DNA of 64,000 bases from Chitinophaga sp. LS1 (GCF_034274695.1 NZ_CP128362.1:5334501-5398500); one strand, 5' to 3'; numbered from the stretch's first letter, positions 36,064 through 46,587 are shown. The notes: a model not told the origin generated them from the letters alone. A program made the numbers and translations.

Positions 36064-37488
36064 ATGGAAATTTTACACGTTAGCGCGGAATGTTATCCGG
36101 TAGCGAAAGTTGGAGGATTAGCCGATGTAGTAGGAGCACTACCAAAGTATCAACACCAGTTAGGGTGTGTTGCCAAGGTAGTGATGCCCGCTTATAAATC
36201 CCGCTTTTTTGAACAAAACGAATTTGAGCTCGTGCACCAGGGAGGAACCTGGGTAGGGTTCAACTGGTACCATGTCAATGTATTCCGTGAAAAGAACAAT
36301 GTATTGGGCTTTGACCTGTACCTGTTAGATATTCCGGGACTACTGGACAAGGAGGGCGTGTATGGTCACTGGAATGATCTGGAACGTTTTCTGGCATTCC
36401 AGATCGCAGTGCTGGACTGGCTGAATGAATGGCAGCATCATCCGGACGTCGTGCATTGTCACGATCATCATACTGGGTTTATTCCTTTTATGATGACACA
36501 TGCTTACAAGTACGAAAGGCTGCGCAATATAGCCACAGTTCTCACCATTCACAATGCACAGTACCAGGGCCAGTTTGGCTGGGATCAGCTATACCGGTTA
36601 CCGGGTTTTGACCTCTGGAAGGCAGGCCTGGTAGGATGGGAGGGCGCTGTGAACCCACTGGCGGCAGCCATCAAATGTGCATGGAGGGTTACCACCGTTT
36701 CACCAGGGTACCTCGAAGAAATGTATAACGGCGCGAATGGACTGGAAAGTCTGCTGCGAAGCGAGCGTCGCAAGTGCAAGGGTATCCTGAATGGTATTGA
36801 CAACAAGATATGGGATCCTGCTACAGATCCGATGTTACCTGTCCACTATGATGATACTTCCTTCGTAAGCGGGAAGAAAGAAATAAAGCGCCAATTGTGT
36901 GAGGAGTTTGGATTTGACCCTGAATTACCCTTGTTCTCCTTCATTGGCCGCCTGGTAGGCGAAAAAGGCGCTGACCTGTTACCAGATATTATTGGTCGTT
37001 CACTATATGAGCAACAAAATCAACTCAACTTCCTTGTATTGGGTAGTGGAGAACCGCATACAGAGTGGCGTCTGCACCAGACAAAGAGTACGACTGGTCC
37101 AAACTTTAATGTACAATATGGTTATAACGAGGGCTTATCGCATCGGATCTATGCCGGTAGTGATTTCCTGTTAATGCCAAGCAGGGTAGAACCTTGTGGC
37201 CTGAACCAGTTATACGCACTGCGTTATGGCACAATGCCTATAGTACGTAGCACAGGTGGCCTTAAAGATACCGTGAAGGATTTTGGAGAACAGGGTGGTT
37301 TCGGTATCCGATTTATACAGGCAGAAGTTTGGGATGCCTGTCAGGCTGTGACCCGCGCTGTAGAGCTGTATCGTGATGCACAGGCACTGCAGGAGATCCA
37401 GGAATATATTATGCAGATCGATCACTCCTGGGACAGCGCCGCTGCAGAATATGTAAAATTATACGAATCAATAGTAATAAGACCTTAA
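36064..37488 (+). CDS. glgA: Glycogen synthase (GT5)
   Basis: It adds glucose from an activated donor (ADP-glucose, as made by the next gene) to growing alpha-1,4-glucan. The 474-residue protein has the N-terminal KVGGLADVVGALPK motif (KxGGL, donor binding), the GT5 catalytic domain, and the C-terminal GT-B domain with SFIGRLVGEKG and the SRVEPCGLNQLYALRYG motif that binds the nucleotide sugar. It lies 85 bp upstream of glgC on the same strand, so the two likely form one unit for glycogen storage. Branching enzyme and phosphorylase are not in the window. Confidence 0.93.
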   Translation: MEILHVSAECYPVAKVGGLADVVGALPKYQHQLGCVAKVVMPAYKSRFFEQNEFELVHQGGTWVGFNWYHVNVFREKNNVLGFDLYLLDIPGLLDKEGVYGHWNDLERFLAFQIAVLDWLNEWQHHPDVVHCHDHHTGFIPFMMTHAYKYERLRNIATVLTIHNAQYQGQFGWDQLYRLPGFDLWKAGLVGWEGAVNPLAAAIKCAWRVTTVSPGYLEEMYNGANGLESLLRSERRKCKGILNGIDNKIWDPATDPMLPVHYDDTSFVSGKKEIKRQLCEEFGFDPELPLFSFIGRLVGEKGADLLPDIIGRSLYEQQNQLNFLVLGSGEPHTEWRLHQTKSTTGPNFNVQYGYNEGLSHRIYAGSDFLLMPSRVEPCGLNQLYALRYGTMPIVRSTGGLKDTVKDFGEQGGFGIRFIQAEVWDACQAVTRAVELYRDAQALQEIQEYIMQIDHSWDSAAAEYVKLYESIVIRP

Positions 37489-37573
37489 TTGGCACGGAAC
37501 TTTCCACGTAAGTTTGTAAACGGGACTTTTCATATAGTTATCATTATTTCAACGAAACAAAAGAATAGAATAT

Positions 37574-38845
37574 ATGTCTAACGCAGTTATCTCCCTTATC
37601 TTAGGAGGCGGTTCAGGTACACGTCTTTATCCGCTCACCCGCAGGCGCTCGAAACCCGCTGTGCCCGTAGCCGGTAAATATAGGCTGGTGGATATTCCCA
37701 TCTCCAATTGTTTGAATGCGGATATGAACCGCATCTTTGTGCTCACCCAGTTTAACTCCGCGTCACTGAATAAGCATATTAAGAATACATACCACTTTAG
37801 CCACTTCAGTAAAGCGTTCGTAGATATCCTGGCGGCAGAACAAACTCCCGATAACCCCACCTGGTACCAGGGTACAGCCGATGCGGTGCGTCAGTGCCTC
37901 CATCATATCGAGAACTATGAGTATGACTATGTGCTCATACTATCTGGCGACCAACTGTATCAGATGGATTTCAGGGAGATGCTGCAACATCATATAGAAT
38001 CACAGGCAGAGGTGACGATCGGTACCATCCCGGTCACCGCTAAAGACGCTTCTGACTTCGGTATATTAAAAACTGATGATAAAGGAACAATTACCTCCTT
38101 TACCGAAAAACCGAAACAGGAAGTTCTGGCACCCTGGGCTTCGCCTGTAAGCGATGAGATGCATGCAGAAGGAAGAGAATACCTGGCAAGTATGGGTATC
38201 TACATCTTCAGCAGAACCACGCTCAATGAATTGTTGAAAGGGCAGGAGGCTGCCACCGATTTTGGCAAAGAGATCATTCCATACGCCATCAACGCGGATC
38301 TGAAAGTAATGAGCTATCAATACACCGGTTACTGGACGGATATTGGAAATATCAGCTCGTTCTGGGAAGCAAACCTGTCATTGACAGATGAGATCCCTCA
38401 GTTCAATTTATTTGATGAAGGCAAGATCATCTATTCCCGTGCGCGTATGCTGCCACCGGCAAAGATGAGTGGTACCTTCAACAAGACCATCATTTCAGAC
38501 GGTACAATTATCTCAGATAGCACCCTGGAACGTTGTGTAGTGGGTATCCGTGCCCGTATTGGCCGTGGTTCAGTGATCACAAACAGCTACATTATGGGTA
38601 GCGATTTCTACCAAACCCTCGAAGACCTGGCCAGAGCCAAGGCCAAAGGCCATCCGCCAATGGGGATTGGAGATAACTGTGTGATCAATAATGCGATAAT
38701 AGATAAGAATGTAAGCATTGGCAACAATGTAAAGATAAATGTAGGCGAGACATTGCCGGATGGTGAGCATGAGCAATATACCGTGAAGGATGGTATTGTG
38801 GTGATTAAGAATGGAATGGTATTGCCGGATGGATTTGTGATTTGA
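37574..38845 (+). CDS. glgC: Glucose-1-phosphate adenylyltransferase (ADP-glucose pyrophosphorylase)
   Basis: It makes ADP-glucose from glucose-1-phosphate and ATP, the committed and usually regulated step of glycogen synthesis. The N-terminal nucleotidyltransferase domain has GGGSGTRLYPLTRRRSKPAV and YQGTADAVRQ. The central LSGDQLYQMD and the FTEKP and YWTDIG blocks are in place. A C-terminal left-handed beta-helix carries hexapeptide repeats (IIDKNVSIGNNVKIN). The length (423) is standard. It follows glgA. Confidence 0.94.
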   Translation: MSNAVISLILGGGSGTRLYPLTRRRSKPAVPVAGKYRLVDIPISNCLNADMNRIFVLTQFNSASLNKHIKNTYHFSHFSKAFVDILAAEQTPDNPTWYQGTADAVRQCLHHIENYEYDYVLILSGDQLYQMDFREMLQHHIESQAEVTIGTIPVTAKDASDFGILKTDDKGTITSFTEKPKQEVLAPWASPVSDEMHAEGREYLASMGIYIFSRTTLNELLKGQEAATDFGKEIIPYAINADLKVMSYQYTGYWTDIGNISSFWEANLSLTDEIPQFNLFDEGKIIYSRARMLPPAKMSGTFNKTIISDGTIISDSTLERCVVGIRARIGRGSVITNSYIMGSDFYQTLEDLARAKAKGHPPMGIGDNCVINNAIIDKNVSIGNNVKINVGETLPDGEHEQYTVKDGIVVIKNGMVLPDGFVI

Positions 38846-38917
38846 TCGCATTGGGTTTGAGAGAATTGGTATTTATGGAATCCGGTTTTTGGATTTATGG
38901 AGCCGATGGCTAGTTTC

Positions 38918-38958
38918 AAAAAAAAATCGCTTTTACCGAAGGTAAAAGCGATTTTTTT
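38918..38958. terminator. Strong terminator after glgC
   Basis: AAAAAAATCGCTTTTACC and its complement form a perfect 18-bp stem closed by GAA, with A-tracts and T-tracts on either side. Confidence 0.85.
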
Positions 38959-39221
38959 GGTTTAGCGGCAAAAAAAACTGTTAAAATCGTTTTTAAAACT
39001 GACAAGTGGTTTTTATTTCCTTATCTTTGAAAAACCGCAACAGCAAAGACTTTCAGCCCAGGGGAATGTAAAAAAATAATTTCTATTAACAGCGTTAAAT
39101 ACTGTTAAAATATCTCCTTCTTTTATCGGGTCTTACCGCCCGTTCATCTCATTTTTTTGCCTAATCACCGACAGATATTCCATATTCGCCGACATAACAC
39201 ATTCCTCCTTCTCCCGAAATC

Positions 39222-39229
39222 TACATTTG
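39222..39229 (+). promoter_or_regulatory. TAnnTTTG box before the RND efflux operon
   Basis: TACATTTG matches the Bacteroidota -7 element, 31 bases upstream of the membrane fusion protein start. No strong -33 box is seen. Confidence 0.4.
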
Positions 39230-39260
39230 TTTTTTAGGTACTCAACAAAAAATCAATTTG

Positions 39261-40343
39261 ATGGTCTTGCTGGATCAAAGGGCAATACATATAACAGGCC
39301 TCTGTTGTCTGCTGTTATTATCAGTCGCCTGCCATGAAAAAAAGAATAAGGAGGATGCTAAATCTCAGGGAAACCAACCTACCATTGTAGATGTCATTAT
39401 CGCCGACACCCGTAGTGTAAGCAATAACATCGAGGCAAACGGTACAATCGTTCCTAACGAATACGCCGAACTCCATCCCGAAATTAGTGGCAGGATCACT
39501 TTCCTCAATGTTCCCGAAGGCGCCATCGTCGAAAAAGGCACCCTCATTGCCCGCATCAACGATGCCGACCTACAGGCACAACTGGAAAAATCCAAAGTTC
39601 TCCTGGATCTCTACGAAAAAACAGAACAACGCGACCGCAAACTCCTGGACATTAACGGTATCAACCAGGCCGACTACGACCTGGCCTTGAACAATGTGAA
39701 TGGCACCAAAGCCGATATGGCCTACACGCAGGCCCAGATAGACAAAGCCGCCGTCCGTGCCCCCTTTACCGGTACCATTGGCTTACGCCAGGTCAGCATC
39801 GGGGCATACGCCACACCAGCGACCCTGATCGCTACTATCCAGTCACCCGACAAAATGCGGATCGACTTCACATTACCTGAGAACTACGCGCACAACCTCA
39901 AAAAAGGTGGTGTGGTAGAAGTAGTGAGCGATGCGAACAATGGCACCCGCAAGCAAGCCATCATTATCGCTACCGAACCACAGGTGAGTCAGACGAGCCG
40001 CAACGTAAAAGTGCGCGCCCTGCTCTCCGACGGCAAAGGCCGCCCAGGCGCATTTGTAAAAGTATACTTCAATGCCGGTGCGGAATCCAAAGCCATCATG
40101 GTCCCTACCAATGCACTCATTCCAAATGATAAGAATAACCAGGTCATACTCGTCAAAGACGGCAAGGCCCACCTCACCACTGTGCAAACCGGCGTGCGGG
40201 AAGCCAATAATGTGGAAGTCACCAGCGGCATTGCTGTAGGTGATACCGTCGTGGTGACAGGTGTGCTCTTCGCCCGCCCTGATGCTCCTGTGAAAGTCAG
40301 ACAAGTGAAGACACTGGAAAAACTCGTGGCTGCACAGCAATAA
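39261..40343 (+). CDS. RND efflux pump membrane fusion (adaptor) lipoprotein
   Basis: The periplasmic adaptor links the inner-membrane pump to the outer-membrane channel. The start is the ATG at 39261. About 360 residues begin with a lipoprotein-like signal (LCCLLLLSVAC), followed by the lipoyl/barrel-sandwich halves (EISGRITFLNVPEGAIVEKG, VRAPFTGTIG) around a short coiled-coil hairpin, then beta-barrel and membrane-proximal domains. It is the first gene of a three-gene operon, 21 bp before the pump gene. Drug or metabolite specificity cannot be told. Confidence 0.9.
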   Translation: MVLLDQRAIHITGLCCLLLLSVACHEKKNKEDAKSQGNQPTIVDVIIADTRSVSNNIEANGTIVPNEYAELHPEISGRITFLNVPEGAIVEKGTLIARINDADLQAQLEKSKVLLDLYEKTEQRDRKLLDINGINQADYDLALNNVNGTKADMAYTQAQIDKAAVRAPFTGTIGLRQVSIGAYATPATLIATIQSPDKMRIDFTLPENYAHNLKKGGVVEVVSDANNGTRKQAIIIATEPQVSQTSRNVKVRALLSDGKGRPGAFVKVYFNAGAESKAIMVPTNALIPNDKNNQVILVKDGKAHLTTVQTGVREANNVEVTSGIAVGDTVVVTGVLFARPDAPVKVRQVKTLEKLVAAQQ

Positions 40344-40364
40344 TCACCCAACGGAATTCAACAA

Positions 40365-43300
40365 ATGAATATTTCAGAACTATCATTGAAGCGGCCTGTC
40401 CTTGCGACAGTGATGAACCTCCTGATTATACTGTTTGGGGTGATTGGCTACTATTTCCTGGCAGTGAGAGACTATCCTGCCATCGATCCTCCTATTATTA
40501 CAGTAACCACTTCTTATACAGGTGCGAACCCGGATATCATGGAAAGCCAGATTTCCGAACCCCTGGAAAAACAGATCAACGGTATTCCCGGTATCCGTAC
40601 CATCTCCTCCAACAGCTCCCTGGGTAGCAGCGTGATCACAGTGGAATTCAACCTGGGTATCGACCTCGAAGCCGCTGCCAGTGACGTGCGTGACAAGGTG
40701 AGCCAGGCAACTAAAAGTCTGCCGCTGGACATCGATGCACCTCCGGTAGTCACCAAGTCCGATGCGAACAGTGACCCGATCCTGATCCTCGCCGTACAAA
40801 GCCGTACCAAGTCGCTCATGGAACTGAGTGACTATGTCGATAACGTACTGCAGCAACAATTACAGACCATCGACCAGGTAAGCTCTGTGAACATCTTTGG
40901 CGATAAAAGCTATGCGATGCGCATCTGGCTCAATGAAGCAAAGATGGATGCTTACAATGTGGCATATAATGATATCAGCACGGCCCTTAGCAATGAAAAC
41001 GTGCAGTTACCCGCTGGTAAAGTATACGGTAACAACACCGAATTGACCATTAACGCCATTGGTCGTCTCACCACAGAAAAGGATTTCCGTGACCTCATTC
41101 TTCGCGAAGACAGTACAGGCATTGTACGTCTCAGTGATGTAGCCCGTGTAGAACTGGGTCCGCAGATAGAAGAACAGGGCTGGAAATACAATGGTGTAAA
41201 TGCGGTAGGGTTGGCGATCATTCCACAACCGGGAGCGAACAACATCGCTATTGCCGATGAGTTCAAAAAACGTATGGAGTCGATCAAAGAATCCAACAAA
41301 GACGATATTGAATTCAGTGTGCTGGTAGATAATACCCGCAATATCAGACAGTCACTGGCCGAAGTAAAGGAAACTCTGATCATTGCATTTGCACTGGTGG
41401 TATTAGTGATCTTCTTCTTCTTTAGAAACTGGCTGATCGCCATCCGTCCATTAATAGATATTCCTATCTCCCTGATCGCCACCTTCTTTGTGGTGTATCT
41501 CGCGGGCTTTACCATTAATATATTAACGCTGTTGGGTATCGTACTGGCTACGGGCCTCGTGGTGGATGATGGTATTGTGGTTACGGAAAATATCTTCCGA
41601 AAACTGGAGCAGGGGATGAGCATTCGTGCGGCTGCGCTGGAAGGAAGTAAAGAGATATTCTTTGCAGTCATTTCAACATCATTGACACTGGCTGTGGTAT
41701 TTATGCCGGTGATCTTCCTGCAGGGATTTGTGGGCAGGTTATTCCGTGAATTCGGGGTAGTACTGGCCACAGCGGTGTTAATCTCGGCCTTTGTATCCCT
41801 TACGATTACGCCGGTATTAAATGTGTACCTGAATAAGAAAGATGCTGGTCATGGCAAGTTCTATGAAAAAACAGAACCTTTCTTCCAGGGTATGGAAAGT
41901 GGCTACAAGCGCTGGCTGGAAGCATTTATGAAAGTGCGCTGGGTCGCAGTGGCCATCATTCTGGTGTGTGCAGGTATGATATGGTTGATCTTAGGTAGTA
42001 TACAAAGTGAGATTGCACCACTGGAAGACAGAAGCAGTATCCGTATGACGGTGAGCTTACCTGAAGGTACGAGCTATAGTTATACCCAGGCAGTGAGTGA
42101 TAAGATAGCGAATTACCTGTATGACTCAGTGCCGGAAAGAGCCTTCGTGTTTGCAAGAACACCTGCAGGTTCAGTGATCAATAGTTCTCAGCCACGTATT
42201 GGTCTGGTACCGCCGGAAGAGCGTGATCGTAGTCAGGCGGAGATTGCCAATGACCTGAACAAGAAGCTGAAGCGCTTTAATGATGCGCGTATCTTCACGA
42301 TACAGGAGCAGACAATTGCGGTGGGTTCCGGTTCTAAGACCAGTTTACCAATACAGTTTATCCTGCAAAATCAGGATTTAGATAAACTTAAAAAGACGAT
42401 TCCGTTATTCCTTGAAGAAGCACGTAAAGATCCAACCTTCGCTAACGTAGACGTAGATCTGAAATTTACAAAGCCTACATTGGAAGTAACGTTCGATCGT
42501 ATGAAGATCAAGGATCTTGGCTTATCTACGAATGATGTGATCTCGGCTATGCAGGCTGCTTTCAGTGGTGGTCGGCTGGCGTATTTCATCATGAACGGCT
42601 ACCAATATTACGTAATTGCACAGTTGGAAAGAACGGAGAGAAATGAACCTGCGGATATCAGTCATATTTATGTACGCAATGCGAGTGGAGATAAAATTCC
42701 ATTGGATGCGGTAGTGAAAGTAGTGACCAGTACGAGTCCGGCTACGTTGTATCACTTCAACCGTTTCAAGAGTTCCACCATTTCAGCATCCCTGGCACCG
42801 GGTCATACTATTGGTGATGGTATCAAAGCCATGCAGGCGATAGCCGACAGGTTACTGGATCCAACCTTCCATACGGCATTGTCCGGTTCCAGCCGTGACT
42901 ATGCAGAGAGTTCTTCCAATATCGTATTTGCCTTCCTGCTGGCGTTGGTATTGATCTACCTGGTACTCGCTGCACAGTTTGAAAGCTTTATCGATCCGTT
43001 CACCATCATGCTCACGGTGCCGCTGGCATTGGCAGGTGCGTTGTTGAGTCTGTGGGTATTTGGTCAGACATTGAATATCTTCTCCGAAATCGGTATGATC
43101 ATGTTGATTGGACTGGTGACGAAGAATGGTATCCTGATCGTAGAGTTTACAAACCAGAAGCGTGAGATGGGTATGAGCAAACATGATGCGGTAGTAGAGG
43201 CAGCATCACAACGTCTGCGTCCGATCCTCATGACATCGCTGGCTACGGCACTCGGTGCATTGCCACTGGCCATGAGTCTGGGAGCTGCATCGACGAGTCG

Positions 43301-43430
43301 TGTACCATTGGGCATCGTGGTAGTGGGTGGTATTATGTTCTCACTGATCCTGACCCTGTTCGTGATTCCGGCAATATATACCTTTGTGAGTAGTAAGCAC
43401 AAGGCACACATACCTGATGTGGCAGAATAA
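40365..43430 (+). CDS. RND multidrug efflux pump, inner-membrane subunit (AcrB/MexF-like)
   Basis: A proton-driven exporter of the hydrophobe/amphiphile RND family, 1021 residues with twelve membrane segments and two large periplasmic loops. The proton-relay aspartate pair lies in GLVVDDGIVVTENI, the signature of transmembrane helix 4. The second half repeats the fold, with MLIGLVTKNGILIVEF and RLRPILMTSLAT. It sits between the adaptor and outer-membrane factor genes, completing a tripartite pump. Substrates are likely small toxic or signalling molecules. Confidence 0.94.
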   Translation: MNISELSLKRPVLATVMNLLIILFGVIGYYFLAVRDYPAIDPPIITVTTSYTGANPDIMESQISEPLEKQINGIPGIRTISSNSSLGSSVITVEFNLGIDLEAAASDVRDKVSQATKSLPLDIDAPPVVTKSDANSDPILILAVQSRTKSLMELSDYVDNVLQQQLQTIDQVSSVNIFGDKSYAMRIWLNEAKMDAYNVAYNDISTALSNENVQLPAGKVYGNNTELTINAIGRLTTEKDFRDLILREDSTGIVRLSDVARVELGPQIEEQGWKYNGVNAVGLAIIPQPGANNIAIADEFKKRMESIKESNKDDIEFSVLVDNTRNIRQSLAEVKETLIIAFALVVLVIFFFFRNWLIAIRPLIDIPISLIATFFVVYLAGFTINILTLLGIVLATGLVVDDGIVVTENIFRKLEQGMSIRAAALEGSKEIFFAVISTSLTLAVVFMPVIFLQGFVGRLFREFGVVLATAVLISAFVSLTITPVLNVYLNKKDAGHGKFYEKTEPFFQGMESGYKRWLEAFMKVRWVAVAIILVCAGMIWLILGSIQSEIAPLEDRSSIRMTVSLPEGTSYSYTQAVSDKIANYLYDSVPERAFVFARTPAGSVINSSQPRIGLVPPEERDRSQAEIANDLNKKLKRFNDARIFTIQEQTIAVGSGSKTSLPIQFILQNQDLDKLKKTIPLFLEEARKDPTFANVDVDLKFTKPTLEVTFDRMKIKDLGLSTNDVISAMQAAFSGGRLAYFIMNGYQYYVIAQLERTERNEPADISHIYVRNASGDKIPLDAVVKVVTSTSPATLYHFNRFKSSTISASLAPGHTIGDGIKAMQAIADRLLDPTFHTALSGSSRDYAESSSNIVFAFLLALVLIYLVLAAQFESFIDPFTIMLTVPLALAGALLSLWVFGQTLNIFSEIGMIMLIGLVTKNGILIVEFTNQKREMGMSKHDAVVEAASQRLRPILMTSLATALGALPLAMSLGAASTSRVPLGIVVVGGIMFSLILTLFVIPAIYTFVSSKHKAHIPDVAE

Positions 43431-43440
43431 AACAAAATTC

Positions 43441-44742
43441 ATGAAAAGATTCATTATATATCTAACCTTTTTCTCACTTCCGGAGCTGCTGCATGCGCAG
43501 CAGCTCACGCTGAAAGATGCTGTGAATATTGCGTTAAATAAAAACCTGGGCATTAAGATCGCGGAGAATAATGTGAAGATTGCGGAGGAAAATAACAACT
43601 ACGGTATAGCTGGTGGTATGCCTGTAGTCAGCGCCTCCGGCTCCGATGTAGAAGAGCTCACGAGTCTTGAGCAGAAGTACGCAAATGCCGCGAACAACAA
43701 ATCGAGCAATAACGCCCGCTCTAACCAGCTCTCTGCCAGCTTTGGCGCCACCGTTCCTATTTACAGCGGAAGTAAGATCTCCAATGCCAGCAAGCGCCTG
43801 GATGTTGCTGAGTCTATGAGCAATGACTACCTCAAATCCCGTGTTGCGTTCATTACCTATAATGTGATGACAAAATATTACGACATCATTCGTCAGGAGA
43901 GCTATGCGGCTACACTGGAACGCTCCCTGGAAGTATCCCGCCAGAAACTGGATATCGTAAAAGCACAACAAAGTGTGGGCGTTGCCAACAATGCAGACCT
44001 CTTTCAGGCCCAGGTAGATCTGAATACACAAATGCAAAACCTGCAGGCGCAGCAACTGGTGATCGATCAGGCCAAAACCGATTTACTGACTGTCCTGACC
44101 TTAAAACAGGACTCGCTCATTCATATAAAAGACACTATTATCGTAGCCACAGATCTCCAGCTGGCACCCATCCTCCAATCGATGGAGCAACATCCTGACC
44201 TGATTGCCGCAGGCAAACAGGTGCAGATCGATCAGTACCTTGAAAGGGAAACGGCTGCATATCGCTATCCTTCTCTGACAGGCAATGCCGGCTATAATTA
44301 CAATTATACCAAGAACAGTGATGGATTCTCCTTATTGAACCAGAACTATGGTCCATACGTCGGCGTAGGTGTAAACATCCCGATCTTCAATGGCTCCGTT
44401 TACAAAAGGAGGCAGGAGATCGCAGGCATCAATACCTCCAATGACAAGTTGATCAGAGATACCCTCGGCATCAACTACACAGGTAATATTATCAAGAGCT
44501 GGCAGGCGTATAATAATAACCTGCAGCAATTACAAACTGCCAAAGACAACTACGATCTGTCAGGAAAATTACTGGATCTTGTCTTGCAGCGTTTTCAACT
44601 CAAGCAGGCGACGATCATAGATGTCAAAACCGCACAACAAAGCTTCGAAAATGCAGGTTATCTTTTAATAAACGTAAGCTTCGCCGCAAAATCTGCGGAG
44701 ATCAGGTTGAAATATTACGGGAATCAACTCAGCCAGCCATAA
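43441..44742 (+). CDS. TolC-family outer-membrane efflux channel
   Basis: The outer-membrane factor of the RND pump, about 433 residues from the ATG at 43441 (MKRFIIY), 10 bp after the pump stop. The signal peptide ends at LLHAQ. Two repeated OEP domains follow (LTLKDAVNIALNKNLGIKIA…; later NIPIFNGSVYKRRQEI), each giving long helices that build the periplasmic tunnel. A frame start at 43417 overlaps the pump gene and is less likely. A repeat-hairpin element lies downstream. Confidence 0.9.
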   Translation: MKRFIIYLTFFSLPELLHAQQLTLKDAVNIALNKNLGIKIAENNVKIAEENNNYGIAGGMPVVSASGSDVEELTSLEQKYANAANNKSSNNARSNQLSASFGATVPIYSGSKISNASKRLDVAESMSNDYLKSRVAFITYNVMTKYYDIIRQESYAATLERSLEVSRQKLDIVKAQQSVGVANNADLFQAQVDLNTQMQNLQAQQLVIDQAKTDLLTVLTLKQDSLIHIKDTIIVATDLQLAPILQSMEQHPDLIAAGKQVQIDQYLERETAAYRYPSLTGNAGYNYNYTKNSDGFSLLNQNYGPYVGVGVNIPIFNGSVYKRRQEIAGINTSNDKLIRDTLGINYTGNIIKSWQAYNNNLQQLQTAKDNYDLSGKLLDLVLQRFQLKQATIIDVKTAQQSFENAGYLLINVSFAAKSAEIRLKYYGNQLSQP

Positions 44743-44787
44743 CCGCCTTTTCCATAACTGGCTTTTGCCGGCTTACTTTTGCCGTCT

Positions 44788-44900
44788 CTTGCTTGCCGCC
44801 GATACTTGCTTGCCGCCGGTACATGCTGGCTTGCAGCCAACATGTACCGGCCCCCGCGAAAAAGAACGCTTTGACAGAAGGTCAAGGCGTTCTTTTTCGC
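44788..44900 (+). repeat. Repeat-hairpin element, copy A (upstream of bshC)
   Basis: Two 17-bp tandem units (CTTGCTTGCCGCCGATA, CTTGCTTGCCGCCGGTA; 44788-44821) lead into a hairpin (44816-44850) with stem CCGGTACATG/CATGTACCGG and inner stem TGGCT/AGCCA. After CCCCC comes a second, very strong hairpin (44856-44900), GCGAAAAAGAACGC/GCGTTCTTTTTCGC, which acts as a bidirectional terminator for the efflux operon. The same order of parts recurs at 46682-46831. Confidence 0.75.
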
Positions 44901-44991
44901 CCACCTCCCAACTTACCATTCATGAAATATCCCCCGGATTATCCCCCTTTTCCCCTAAATTCGTGCATTCAAAAGATCATTTGAGTGTAGT

Positions 44992-46587
44992 ATGGAGCAA
45001 CCTGTAAGCAATATAACGTATAGTCAGACGGGGTATTTCAATCAACTAGTAATCGACTTTCTGGCAGATCATCCGCATCTCCGTCCCTTTTACAAACATT
45101 CCTCCTTATCCCCTGATTTTGAAGCTGCTATCGCCGCCAAAAAATCCCAACCACAAAACCGTGGGGTATTAGTCACCTCCCTGCAGGAACAATACCACGG
45201 CCTTCATATCACTGATCACGTCAAAAACAACATCACCGCCTTAGGCTCGGCGAACACCTTCACCATTACTACCGCTCACCAGCCTAACATCTTCACCGGT
45301 TACCTCTATTTTGTATACAAGATCCTGCAAGCCATCAAGCTTGCCAGCCAGTTACAAGACAAGTATCCACAATATAAATTCGTCCCTGTTTACTACATGG
45401 GCAGTGAAGACGCCGACCTCGACGAACTCGGCCACATCTACCTCGCCGGCAAAAACATCAACTGGGCCACCTCCCAGCAAGGCGCCGTAGGCCGCATGCA
45501 GCCCGAAGGCTTCGCCGATCTCTTCACCACCATCGAGTCCGCCCTTGGTTACGGCCCTTACACCGCCGAACTCATGGACATGATGAAAAAGGCATACCTC
45601 GAACACGAAAACATCCAGGAAGCCACCTTATACCTTGTAAATGAACTCTTTGGTCGTTTTGGCCTCGTCGTGCTCGTCCCTGACAGCCCGGCGCTGAAGC
45701 GGCTCTACATCCCCGTCATGCGGGATGAGTTACTGCACCAGCACTCCCATAAAATCGTCAACGAGACCCTCACCCGGCTCTCTCAACACTATAAAGTACA
45801 GGCCAATCCCCGCGAGATCAACCTGTTCTACCTGACTCCGACCTCCCGCGAACGTATCGTCCAGATAGGAGATACCTGGAAAGTGCTGCACATGCCGGTC
45901 GAGTTCACCCGCGACACGTTGGAAAAGGAATTACAGGAACACCCGGAGCGATTCAGCCCGAACGTCATATTAAGAGGTCTCTTCCAGGAAACTATCCTCC
46001 CCAACATCGCCTTTATCGGCGGGGGAGGGGAGATCGCCTACTGGATTGAATTACAGGACCTCTTCGCCCATTACAAGGTGCCATTCCCGGTACTGTTATT
46101 ACGCAACTCCTTCCTGCTGGCAGATATGCCTTCCTTAGCCCGTTTAAACAAACTGGGCCTGGAAGTTCCGGATCTGTTCAGAGATGCAGAATCATTGGTC
46201 AACGATTTTGTACAAAAGCATACCAATGCCGCGCTGGTCTTAAAAGATGAATACACCGCGATCGAAAAGCTTTTTGATGAACTGTCCTTAAAAGCAGAAG
46301 ATATTGATATTACCCTGGTGAAATCAGTAGAATCAGAACGATCCAAAGCGATAAAATCCATTGGTAAACTGGAACACAAGTTCCTCCGTGCAGAGAAAAA
46401 GAAATTCGCCTGGCAGACGGACCAGATCCGGGTACTCAAACAAAAGTTATTCCCTGCTAATAGTCTACAGGAGCGTAAAGAGAACTTTATGCCCTGGTAT
46501 ATTCAGCATGGGCCGGGTTTCTTTGATCTGATATTGGAACATCTGGATCCAATCACCGATCAATTTGGGATTATTTATACAGATTAA
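44992..46587 (+). CDS. bshC: Bacillithiol biosynthesis cysteine-adding enzyme
   Basis: The 531-residue BshC-like enzyme is thought to join cysteine to glucosaminyl-malate in the last step of making bacillithiol, the low-molecular-weight thiol of Firmicutes and many Bacteroidota. Recognisable blocks are TTAHQPNIFTGYLYFVYKIL, VPVYYMGSEDADLDE near residue 130, LFQETILPNIAFIGGGGEIAYW in the middle, and the C-terminal coiled coil with FMPWYIQHGP. It is monocistronic, placed between two copies of a repeat-hairpin element. The other bsh genes are not in the window. Confidence 0.9.
   Translation: MEQPVSNITYSQTGYFNQLVIDFLADHPHLRPFYKHSSLSPDFEAAIAAKKSQPQNRGVLVTSLQEQYHGLHITDHVKNNITALGSANTFTITTAHQPNIFTGYLYFVYKILQAIKLASQLQDKYPQYKFVPVYYMGSEDADLDELGHIYLAGKNINWATSQQGAVGRMQPEGFADLFTTIESALGYGPYTAELMDMMKKAYLEHENIQEATLYLVNELFGRFGLVVLVPDSPALKRLYIPVMRDELLHQHSHKIVNETLTRLSQHYKVQANPREINLFYLTPTSRERIVQIGDTWKVLHMPVEFTRDTLEKELQEHPERFSPNVILRGLFQETILPNIAFIGGGGEIAYWIELQDLFAHYKVPFPVLLLRNSFLLADMPSLARLNKLGLEVPDLFRDAESLVNDFVQKHTNAALVLKDEYTAIEKLFDELSLKAEDIDITLVKSVESERSKAIKSIGKLEHKFLRAEKKKFAWQTDQIRVLKQKLFPANSLQERKENFMPWYIQHGPGFFDLILEHLDPITDQFGIIYTD

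Larger units (their letters stand above)
38846..39260. other. Intergenic region between glgC and the RND pump operon
   Basis: It contains the glgC terminator at 38918-38958, an AT-rich stretch without genes, and a promoter-like box at 39222-39229 before the efflux operon. Confidence 0.5.

Noticed and set aside
40952..41770. 272-codon minus-strand frame in the RND pump gene
   Set aside because: Antisense shadow of a clear pump gene with intact motifs.
44765..45007. Two plus-strand frames between the TolC gene and bshC
   Set aside because: They cover copy A of the repeat and its terminator and overlap the bshC start. There is no protein-like composition.
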